A stretch of DNA of 7,080 nucleotides, taken from contig JAITNU010000078.1 in assembly GCA_031290325.1 (NCBI GenBank), positions 1-7,080 on the forward strand, in the 5' to 3' direction. Below are positions 1-5,570 of this stretch, one piece after another. The position numbers and the translations under genes were made by a program. How positions within the stretch are numbered: position 1 is the stretch's first letter; each line of letters begins with the position of its first letter. Source of the DNA: Treponema sp. (lineage in GTDB: Bacteria > Spirochaetota > Spirochaetia > Treponematales > Breznakiellaceae). The notes under the pieces are model-generated. The model was not told the DNA's origin. It did no database searches and saw only the letters and a list, made by a program, of their open reading frames with translations.

Positions 1-599
1 AGGTACCACGCGCCGTTGTCAAACAGGAGCTGATACGGGCGGACGCGCCTGCTCCGGTAGTCCTCGTCCCACGCGCCCTGGTACTCAAAGGTGATGATGC
101 GGTTTTCCCGCAGGCCGTGGATGATCACTTCCCAGACTTCAGGGGAAACCGGCGCGGACGCGACCTGCGGAACCACAACACGGCTTTCATACCACGGCGT
201 TTCCTCGGGCTTGCACACTCCCTCTCGCAGAGACGCGACTAACGGCATGGTGATGAGATCAAGGAGTTCCCGCGCACACTCATAGAGCGGCGTGTCGCGG
301 TAGAGGGAGAGCAGGGTCTTTGCCATACCAAGCGCCAGCATGTCTTTGTCTCCGGCAAACCCAGCAGGTAATCGAAAGGTTTTTTCCGTGTAATAATAGC
401 CATTGCGCTGATGGTCATACTCAATCGGCGCGTTAAGCTGTGCGCGCATGAAATCAATATCGCGGCTGATAGTCGAGGGACTGGTCTCATATTCCTGCGC
501 GAGTTGGCGAGTGTTCGGGTATGCCCCCGACGCGATCCGGCGGTCAATGAAGTAGATGCGGGAAAGCGCGGTTTTGGGCGTTTCTTTTCTGGTGTTCAT
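1..599 (-). CDS. WYL-domain transcriptional regulator with N-terminal HTH (partial, C-terminus outside window)
   Basis: The frame is open from an ATG at 599 to the left edge and gives about 200 residues with no stop. Residues 26-52 form a helix-turn-helix of the DeoR/YafY kind (NTRQLAQEY, then SPSTISRDI as the recognition helix). A linker with GYYYTEKTFRLPAGF follows at 67-81. A WYL-type fold starts near residue 150 and reaches the name-giving tripeptide W198-Y-L200 at the very edge, so roughly the last third of a usual protein of about 320 residues is missing. WYL regulators bind DNA through the HTH and are thought to sense a ligand, often a nucleic acid or nucleotide, through the WYL domain. 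The target here is unknown. The protein is transcribed divergently from the aspartic-protease gene at 785, which makes autoregulation or control of that neighbour plausible. An in-frame ATG at 629 is a possible longer start, but it has no ribosome site and would lie in the promoter, so 599 is preferred. Confidence 0.88.
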   Translation of the reverse strand, partial: MNTRKETPKTALSRIYFIDRRIASGAYPNTRQLAQEYETSPSTISRDIDFMRAQLNAPIEYDHQRNGYYYTEKTFRLPAGFAGDKDMLALGMAKTLLSLYRDTPLYECARELLDLITMPLVASLREGVCKPEETPWYESRVVVPQVASAPVSPEVWEVIIHGLRENRIITFEYQGAWDEDYRSRRVRPYQLLFDNGAWY

Positions 600-605
600 A
601 GCCTT

Positions 606-634
606 AGTATACACATACCACTCTGTCATGTAAT
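606..634 (-). promoter_or_regulatory. Candidate promoter of the WYL regulator, possibly leaderless
   Basis: Read on the minus strand, ATTACA (629-634, 4 of 6 to TTGACA) and TATACT (606-611, 5 of 6 to TATAAT) are separated by 17 bp. The -10 box ends only 6 nt before the ATG at 599, so transcription should start at or next to the first codon. The only ribosome-site-like bases (AAGG) overlap this gap and stand too close to the ATG. If the promoter is real, the mRNA would be leaderless or nearly so. Confidence 0.4.
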
Positions 635-725
635 GATATAGCAAAGTTGCGGAAAGCGTTTAGCCGGGATGAACTGGAGCGGCTGGAGCAGGACCATCTG
701 ATAGACACTGATACTCAGGGAGCAA

Positions 726-754
726 GAGACAAAACGTGGGAAATAGGGTATAAT
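726..754 (+). promoter_or_regulatory. Candidate promoter of the retropepsin-like gene
   Basis: GAGACA (726-731, 4 of 6 to TTGACA) and a perfect TATAAT (749-754) are separated by 17 bp. The predicted start lies near 761, leaving a leader of about 24 nt. That leader contains GGAGG at 775-779, five bases before the ATG at 785. The signals look intact although the downstream frame is broken. Confidence 0.55.
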
Positions 755-784
755 AGCAGTATCAATAACCAGATGGAGGTTTGT

Positions 785-1191
785 ATGAGTTTAGTGTATA
801 CAGAAATCACGCTGAAAAATGCCCGTGATGTGGGTAATGCTCTCACGAGGCTTATCAAAAACTCGGAAGTCCGGCAGACTACGATCAAGGCAATGGTGGA
901 CACAGGCCCATGGACGCTGGTGATTAATGAGCGGATCCGTGCGGAACTTGGGCTGGAGATACTGAATACCGCCATGTCCGAAGTAGCCGGTGGTGCGACG
1001 GAACCCTGCGGTATTACAGAGCCGGTTGCGATCCACTGGCAAGACCGCTATACCGCCTGTACAGCCTTCCCCATGAAAAAGACGTATTACTCGGAGCGCT
1101 TGCCCTTGAGGGCATGGACTTGACCATCAATCCCCTGCGTGAGGAAGTGGTGGGTGCTCATGGCGACCAGCCTCTGCGCCTGGTGAAGTAG
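785..1191 (+). pseudogene. Retropepsin-like (clan AA) aspartic protease, frameshifted by -1
   Basis: From ATG 785 the frame gives MSLVYTEITLKNARDVGNAL and then the aspartic-protease motif VDTG with catalytic D39, followed by a hydrophobic LVINERI segment. This is the single-motif arrangement of small retropepsin-like proteases that act as homodimers. The frame ends early at 1121-1123. In the -1 frame the sequence continues as DVLLGALALEGMDLTINPL and ends at TAG 1189-1191. The phrase LLGALALEGMDL is the expected second half of the fold, so the two pieces clearly belong to one protein of about 135 residues. The shift lies at 1069-1081, around CCCC (1069-1072) and GAAAAAG (1075-1081). Loss of one C would explain it, but so would ribosomal slippage. 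The residue after DTG is Pro instead of the usual Ala/Ser. Promoter and ribosome site are intact. The substrate is unknown, and calling it a decayed gene is an inference. Confidence 0.75.
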
Positions 1192-1217
1192 CCCGGCGCA
1201 GGACGGGGCCGCTGATT

Positions 1218-1420
1218 ATCACCGAATTCAGGGTGCCCCCAGGTAATCGCGTACTGGTGGGGACCAGATCCCGTAGTTTCCGCCAGCGCCCTGGTCAGCT
1301 CCACCGGCGGATCAAAATCAGGAAAGCCCTGGGAAAGATTGATAGCCCCATGTTCCATAGCAACATCCTGCGTATCACCGACTCCCCGAATCCCTCTGTC
1401 CGTCTATTCGTATCCGGCAT
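1218..1420 (-). pseudogene. Remnant of a class I aminotransferase (YbdL/methionine aminotransferase type)
   Basis: The original start is probably ATG 1420, because only five bases (GGAAG, a weak ribosome site) separate it from the metI stop. The first 20 codons read MPDTNRRTEGFGESVIRRML. The frame then becomes meaningless and stops. In the next frame, from about 1361, the sequence reads VAMEHGAINLSQGFPDFDPP and continues to HQYAITWGHPEF near 1224. NLSQGFPDF is a hallmark of the N-terminal region of fold-type I PLP aminotransferases such as E. coli YbdL. The two halves therefore belong to one gene with a net deletion of 1 or 7 nt near 1360. Only about 65 of roughly 390 codons remain, and the PLP lysine and almost all of the catalytic domain are gone. 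The position at the end of a met transporter operon suits an enzyme acting on methionine or its keto acid, but that role is inferred. It cannot be active. Confidence 0.78.
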
Positions 1421-1425
1421 CTTCC

Positions 1426-2106
1426 TCAGTGGCTCATCTTTTTTGCGAAAAAATTTCCCACCCCCTGGACCAGAGAAACCAGGAGGATGAGGATGATCAC
1501 CGTCACAATAGTGATGTCCGTTTGGTAGCGCTGATACCCATAGCGAATGGCAAAGTCCCCGAGACCGCCGCCGCCCACGGCTCCGGCCATGGCGGTAAGT
1601 CCCACCAGGCTTATGAGGGTGATGGTAACGCCCCGAATGATGCCGGGGACGCTTTCTTTAAGGTACACCCGGAAGATGATGCCCAGGGGGCCGGTTCCTA
1701 TGGATAAGGCGGCTTCAACAGAACCGCCGTCGATTTCTGCCAGGGCGCTTTCCATCTGACGGGTAAAGAAGGGGGCAGTGCCGAAGATGAGGGGTGGAAT
1801 GGCCCCCCGTACCCCAATGGCGGTGCCGGCGATGAGCCTGGTCAGGGGGATGAGCAGGGCAATGAGGATGATAAAGGGAACAGAGCGGAAAAAGTTGATG
1901 ATCTTGTCCAGCACCGTCCAGAGAACCATATTTTCCAGGATCCCCCCTTTCCGGCTTATGGTGAGGATCACCGCAAAGATGATGCCGAATACAAAGGAGA
2001 TGCTCCCGGTAACGAGGATCATGTAGATGGTTTGCCAGAGACTGATGAGGAGTTCTGGAATCCGATCCATCACATGGGGCATGAGCGCCCGCGCCAGTTC
2101 AGCCAT
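1426..2106 (-). CDS. metI: Methionine ABC transporter permease MetI
   Basis: At 226 residues it has the usual length for MetI, the membrane subunit that forms a homodimer and carries the substrate across the inner membrane, driven by MetN. Hydrophobic segments lie near residues 24-50, 61-95, 160-183 and 196-216. The coupling helix that docks on the ATPase is clear at 131-154: EAALSIG, then YLKESVPGII, the EAA motif of importer permeases. AVGGGGLGDFAIRYGYQRY (about 176-194) is very typical of MetI. The ATG overlaps the end of metN by 8 nt, which implies translational coupling, and GGAGG lies nine bases upstream of the start. The gene is intact. The substrate is inferred from the family and from the neighbouring metN and metQ; related systems also carry D-methionine or other amino acids. 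Confidence 0.95.
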   Translation of the reverse strand: MAELARALMPHVMDRIPELLISLWQTIYMILVTGSISFVFGIIFAVILTISRKGGILENMVLWTVLDKIINFFRSVPFIILIALLIPLTRLIAGTAIGVRGAIPPLIFGTAPFFTRQMESALAEIDGGSVEAALSIGTGPLGIIFRVYLKESVPGIIRGVTITLISLVGLTAMAGAVGGGGLGDFAIRYGYQRYQTDITIVTVIILILLVSLVQGVGNFFAKKMSH

Positions 2107-3130
2107 GTTTCAGTTCCTCCACCCGTACCCCCCGTTCAACAAACCAGTGCACGGTATGCTCCACTGCGGTCTTTTCACCTTCAAGGATGATGATGAGGCC
2201 CCCCAGGGGCGTTTCCTGAATGATATCAAGATCGCCGAAAATGATGTTGAGCTGTACGTTGAAGAGCATCGAAGCAGTGGAAATCAGGGGGTCTACGGTA
2301 TTATGCCCGGTATAACTAAAGTGACACAAGGTCTGATTGGGTTTGAGCCTGACCAGGGGCGAATCTGTAGCCAGCAGCTCGTGGATCTTATTAAGATGGG
2401 ATGTGGTAGCGATAAAGTCCTTGGTGATCCGAGCCTGGGGATTTGAGAAAATATCAAACACCGAACCGGCTTCAACGATGATACCCTTATCCATGACCGC
2501 CGCATGGCGGCAGATCGACTTTATCACCTGCATCTCGTGGGTAATGATCACAATAGTAAGGCCCAGTTTCTCGTTCAGCTTCTTAAGCAGGGCCAGGATT
2601 GACTGGGTCGTCTGGGGGTCCAGGGCGCTGGTGGCCTCGTCGCAGAGCAAAACCGCAGGGTTCGATGCCAAGGCCCGTGCTATGCCGACCCGCTGTTTCT
2701 GGCCCCCTGAGAGCTGGGACGGATAGGCGGTTTCCTTGTCCTCAAGGCCCACCAGTTCAAGGAGTTCCTGTACCCGTTTTGCAACCGCTTCCCTGGAAAG
2801 GCCAGCGTATTTCAGGGGAAAACTGATGTTGCTTCCCACGGTCCGGGAACGGAAGAGGTTGAAGTGCTGGAAGATCATGCCGATCTTTTTACGGGCCAGC
2901 CGCAGTTCCGTTTCGGTGAGGCGTGTCAGGTCCTGATCATGCACCAGTATCTGCCCTGAGTCGGGCCGTTCCAGGAGGTTGATGCACCGTACCAGGGTAC
3001 TCTTTCCTGCGCCGGAAAAGCCGATCACCCCGAAGATATCCCCTGCTTCTATGGTAAGGGAAACATCATGGACCGCATGGATTTCCCGGTCGGTTCTGAA
3101 GGTCTTTGATACACCGGTGAGCTTTATCAT
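2099..3130 (-). CDS. metN: Methionine ABC transporter ATP-binding protein MetN with NIL domain
   Basis: This 343-residue ATPase is full length for MetN. It has Walker A GFSGAGKST (37-45), Q-loop Q88, signature LSGGQKQR (140-147), Walker B LLCDEATSALD (161-171, with D164 and catalytic E165) and switch histidine H198. Residues from about 260 to the end form the C-terminal NIL domain, an ACT-like fold that in E. coli MetN binds methionine and shuts down transport when the cell is replete. This domain separates MetN from other amino-acid importer ATPases and supports the methionine assignment. The start at 3130 is the natural one because MIKLTGVSKTF is the usual beginning, yet it lacks a good ribosome site; the nearest G-rich stretch lies about 15 nt upstream. 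Poor initiation and the preceding hairpin may keep MetN below MetQ levels. Confidence 0.96.
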   Translation of the reverse strand: MIKLTGVSKTFRTDREIHAVHDVSLTIEAGDIFGVIGFSGAGKSTLVRCINLLERPDSGQILVHDQDLTRLTETELRLARKKIGMIFQHFNLFRSRTVGSNISFPLKYAGLSREAVAKRVQELLELVGLEDKETAYPSQLSGGQKQRVGIARALASNPAVLLCDEATSALDPQTTQSILALLKKLNEKLGLTIVIITHEMQVIKSICRHAAVMDKGIIVEAGSVFDIFSNPQARITKDFIATTSHLNKIHELLATDSPLVRLKPNQTLCHFSYTGHNTVDPLISTASMLFNVQLNIIFGDLDIIQETPLGGLIIILEGEKTAVEHTVHWFVERGVRVEELKHG

Positions 3131-3190
3131 TATTTACAGCAGCAACCCCCGATACGGTGTTCTTCTTTTAATGCATCCGGTAATCTCATC

Positions 3191-3231
3191 AGTATGGCTC
3201 CTATAACAGGGGGATCCTGACAAACCATACT
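3191..3231 (-). repeat. Inverted repeat/hairpin between metQ and metN, overlapping the metQ stop
   Basis: The 7-bp arms AGTATGG (3191-3197) and CCATACT (3225-3231) are perfect complements. Inside the loop is a second small stem, CAGG (3207-3210) with CCTG (3216-3219). On the metQ transcript this gives a branched hairpin covering the last bases of the metQ stop codon. There is no U-run behind it, so it is not a standard terminator. It may protect the metQ mRNA end or allow partial read-through into metN. Confidence 0.45.
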
Positions 3232-4057
3232 ACCAGGCCGGCAGGGCAGTACCCTTTAAGGGCGGCTCATCGGTTATGACCTTGGCGACTGTTTCGGTCT
3301 GGAAAGCGGCAACCACCTTTTGGTAAACCGGATTGTCCTTATCTTTGGTCCGGGCCACCAGGAGGTTGATATACGGCTTATCCCCCTCTTGGTCAATAGG
3401 CTTAATGTAGATGGCATCCTGTGCGGGCACACCGCCGCCGTCAACCACAAAGTTTGAGTTCACCACTGCCGCCGCGACCTGGGGGTCATCCAGGGTGCGC
3501 CAGGTTTGGGAGGCGTCTACCTCCACGACCTGGATGTTCTTGGGATTGGAAACAATATCCTGTATCGTAGGAACATTCCCCTTGGAAGGATCCAGGGTGA
3601 AAACCCCTGCAGCCTCAAGTACCTTGAGGGCACGGCCCCCATTAGTGGCGTCATTCATGATGACCACCGTATCCCCGTCTTGCAGTTCATCGAGGCTCTT
3701 GATCTTATGGGAATAGACCCCCAAAAAGAAGATCACCGTATTGCCAATCGCGGTAAGCTCATATTTCTGGTTTTTGATCTCATTCTGCAGAAAAGCATCA
3801 TGCTGGAATGAGTTCAGGTCGATGTCCCCATCGAAGAGCGCCCGGTTGGGCACCGCATAGTCGCTGAAATTAACCAGTTCCACCTTGATCCCTTCTTGTT
3901 CCAGGGCCTTGGCCTTCCAGGCGGGCCTTAATTCCTCCCCCATGAGGCCGATTTTAACCACTGTTTGCTGAGTTCCAGCACCCTCTTTTTTAGCCCCTGC
4001 AAACACCGCAGCAAGCCCCAAAACAAGGGCCACCGTAACCATTAATCCTTTTTTCAT
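3230..4057 (-). CDS. metQ: MetQ/NlpA-family methionine-binding protein (no lipobox cysteine)
   Basis: This 275-residue protein belongs to the NlpA/MetQ family of substrate-binding proteins that deliver methionine to MetNI. A signal peptide is clear: MKKG followed by a hydrophobic core to about residue 19. Conserved family stretches are DGDIDLNSFQHDAFL (about 76-90) and NDATNGGRALKVLEAAGVF (about 135-153). The usual lipobox Leu-Ala-Gly-Cys is absent. The sequence reads AVFAGAKKEG, with Ala where Cys would be, so cleavage by signal peptidase I after VFA (residue 20) is more likely than lipidation. The mature protein would then be free in the periplasm instead of anchored to the membrane. The start at 4057 has AGGAG at 4064-4068, six bases upstream, and a good promoter lies further out. 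It is the first gene of the met operon. Ligand identity is inferred from family and operon. Confidence 0.93.
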   Translation of the reverse strand: MKKGLMVTVALVLGLAAVFAGAKKEGAGTQQTVVKIGLMGEELRPAWKAKALEQEGIKVELVNFSDYAVPNRALFDGDIDLNSFQHDAFLQNEIKNQKYELTAIGNTVIFFLGVYSHKIKSLDELQDGDTVVIMNDATNGGRALKVLEAAGVFTLDPSKGNVPTIQDIVSNPKNIQVVEVDASQTWRTLDDPQVAAAVVNSNFVVDGGGVPAQDAIYIKPIDQEGDKPYINLLVARTKDKDNPVYQKVVAAFQTETVAKVITDEPPLKGTALPAW

Positions 4058-4076
4058 GTCTCACTCCTTAACGATC

Positions 4077-4098
4077 TAATATTCCCATCGGAATAGTA
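4077..4098. promoter_or_regulatory. 22-bp imperfect palindrome over the metQ transcription start (candidate operator)
   Basis: The arms TAATATTCC (4077-4085) and GGAATAGTA (4090-4098) match in 8 of 9 pairs around the spacer CATC. The site lies directly downstream of the metQ -10 box and covers the expected +1 (about 4094). This position suits a repressor operator, or a short leader hairpin in the mRNA. The regulator is unknown. The leader is only about 37 nt, too short for a SAM riboswitch. Confidence 0.5.
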
Positions 4099-4100
4099 AG

Positions 4101-4129
4101 ACTATGTATAAAAAACAATATTTTGTCAA
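4101..4129 (-). promoter_or_regulatory. Promoter of the metQ-metN-metI operon
   Basis: On the minus strand a perfect TTGACA (4124-4129) is followed after exactly 17 bp by CATAGT (4101-4106, 4 of 6 to TATAAT). The spacer is A/T-rich with a T-run. It is the only good promoter seen for the importer operon and lies 44 nt before the metQ ATG. Confidence 0.65.
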
Positions 4130-4142
4130 GGGGAAAAACAGC

Positions 4143-4544
4143 TCAAAATTCCGGGATTTTCACCCTGTACAAGAACCACCTGTCAAATCTCAAGGGCGCA
4201 TTTACGAAAGCAAGCGTCTGAAATATACCAGTATGGGAAGGTTTATTCATAGCTATTATTTCATGATAATGACACTGCTCATCAAACCCGTCGAAGGTGT
4301 CAAAGAGATAGAGCTTTCTGTCGGGAAAGGCGATGTTAAGGCGTTTGGCAAAGTCCCCTTTGAACACCCCCAGTTCCGCAACAGCTCCTTCTATGTTTCT
4401 TTCCCGGATTTCCTCGGTAATAAGACGCAAAGACGAGTGACGGACATGGTCGATTCGCTTCATCAACCCTATGCAAAGACGGATGCCAAGAAGGTAAAGG
4501 AGGTAGGATTTTAACTGAATAGTGGGAATTTTCGCGCTATACCT
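4143..4544 (-). pseudogene. Truncated TylF/macrocin-O-methyltransferase-family gene
   Basis: The open frame runs from just after a stop at 4545-4547 to TGA 4143-4145. It has no ATG before 4463; TTG 4466 or ATG 4463 would give about 106 residues. Codons upstream of these still look coding (SYLLYLLGIRLCIGLMKRID), so the true N-terminus seems lost. Next come VRHSSLRLITEEI, then AELGVFKGDFAKRLN (SAM-binding motif I), then FPDRKLYLFDTFDGFDE, a block characteristic of the TylF family (Pfam PF05711). Homology ends near 4275. The last 44 residues are unlike the family, and the metal-binding and catalytic C-terminal half is absent. Family members have about 220-250 residues and methylate sugar hydroxyls in antibiotic or surface-glycan synthesis. 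The frame overlaps the end of the RlmK-like gene by 8 nt. It is most likely a remnant with both ends eroded; a short expressed protein cannot be excluded. Confidence 0.6.
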
Positions 4545-5541
4545 TCAAGGTAAAGCACGGCAGCATCCGCTTTCCTTTAAAATCCTCATCTGTCGTTTGG
4601 GCTTGCAGGTCCTGGATCTCCACCCCGGGGAAAGCGCTGAGGTGAAAATGACGGGCATTGACGCGGAACCAGAGCGTCCCCCCGGGGGTGAGCAGCTTGA
4701 GGCACTGGGAGATGAGTTCCTGGTGATCCCGTTGTATATCCAAGGTGGTGATCATCTTTTTTGAATTGGAAAAACGAGGAGGATCGAGGATGATGAGGTC
4801 CCAGGAAAGCCGGGCCTGGGCTGCTTCGGACAGGAAGCGGAGTACCTCCGCCCTGATAAGTCTGAAAGGTGGAAGGTTCCCGTGAGCATGGACCGCCTCA
4901 GGAGTACGGGCCTCAAGGTGATTAAGCGCAAAGTTGACCGCAGCCCAGTCCAGGTAGGTGTTGGAGAGGTCCACTGAATCAACTTCTGTAGCTCCACCGG
5001 CGGCGGCGTACACTGAAAACGTGGCAGTATAACAGAAGAGGTTGAGGACTTTTTTGCCCCCTGCTTCGGCGCGGATCAAGGTCCGCATCCTGCGGGCGTC
5101 GAGAAACAGTCCTGTATCAAGGTAGTCTGAAAGGTTCACCCGAAAGACAAGCCCCCCTTCATGGACGTCCTGGGTGAAATGCCGGTCCCGGAGTTTATCG
5201 TACTGGGCTACACCCCGCTGCCGTTTCCGCTGTTTGAGGAACACCTGGGTTATGGGGATTTCCAGGGCGGCAGCAGCAGCCTCGGTCATGGCATGAAGCC
5301 AATGCTGTTCCTCAGTCTCGTCTTTTTCATAGGGTCGTTCGTACAAGGCACCGGAAACGCCTTCCCCATAGCGGTCAAGGACCAGGGGAATCTCCGGGAT
5401 GTCCCGGTCATAGAGGCGAAACGCGTCGGTTCCGATACGCCTGGCCCATTTTTTCAAGTGTCTGAACCGTTTGGTGAGGCGGTTGTAAAGCATCTCTGCC
5501 TGGGCTGGGGTTTTGTCCCTGTCATGACAAGGGGCGCTCAT
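4537..5541 (-). CDS. rlmK: RlmK-type 23S rRNA (guanine-N7) methyltransferase, stand-alone
   Basis: The protein closely follows the C-terminal half of E. coli RlmL (the RlmK activity, m7G2069 of 23S rRNA). Residue numbers are from ATG 5541. MLYNRLTKRFRHLKKWARR (17-35) and RLYDRDIPE (42-50) match the start of that domain, and NLSDYLDTGLFLD (136-148) is strongly conserved. VLNLFCYTATFSVYAAAGGA (165-184) is SAM motif I. SVDLSNTYLDWA (189-200) and LDPPRFSNSKK (252-262) complete the Rossmann methyltransferase core. There is no THUMP/RlmL half and no PUA domain, so it is neither full RlmL nor RlmI. Motif I has Ala where the E. coli domain has Gly (CYTA versus SYTG). The frame also opens with TTG 5568, 3 nt after the upstream gene; ATG 5541 was chosen, although neither start has a strong ribosome site and ATG 5493 is possible. 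The stop is followed closely by the TylF remnant. The exact target base is inferred from the family. Confidence 0.85.
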   Translation of the reverse strand: MSAPCHDRDKTPAQAEMLYNRLTKRFRHLKKWARRIGTDAFRLYDRDIPEIPLVLDRYGEGVSGALYERPYEKDETEEQHWLHAMTEAAAAALEIPITQVFLKQRKRQRGVAQYDKLRDRHFTQDVHEGGLVFRVNLSDYLDTGLFLDARRMRTLIRAEAGGKKVLNLFCYTATFSVYAAAGGATEVDSVDLSNTYLDWAAVNFALNHLEARTPEAVHAHGNLPPFRLIRAEVLRFLSEAAQARLSWDLIILDPPRFSNSKKMITTLDIQRDHQELISQCLKLLTPGGTLWFRVNARHFHLSAFPGVEIQDLQAQTTDEDFKGKRMLPCFTLKV

Positions 5542-5570
5542 CGTGTTGGTGATCTCATCGCTGCCCAAAC

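Noticed and set aside
239..547. Minus-strand frame of 102 codons
   Set aside because: It is a shadow of the WYL regulator, whose frame has HTH and WYL motifs and continues to the window edge.
1186..1216. GC-rich stretch after the protease gene as a terminator
   Set aside because: Only a 4-bp GCCC/GGGC pairing can be drawn and no T-run follows on either strand.
1339..1707. Plus-strand frame of 122 codons
   Set aside because: It is antisense to the metI 3' end and the aminotransferase remnant, with low-complexity His/Asp/Gly content and no family features.
2027..2446. Plus-strand frame of 139 codons
   Set aside because: It is antisense to metN and metI, both of which carry complete family motifs.
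4058..4100. SAM (S-box) or other methionine riboswitch upstream of metQ
   Set aside because: The predicted leader is only about 37 nt and shows no multi-helix structure.
4104..4514. Plus-strand frame of 136 codons
   Set aside because: The minus strand here encodes a recognisable SAM-methyltransferase segment, and the plus frame covers the met promoter and has no recognisable domain.
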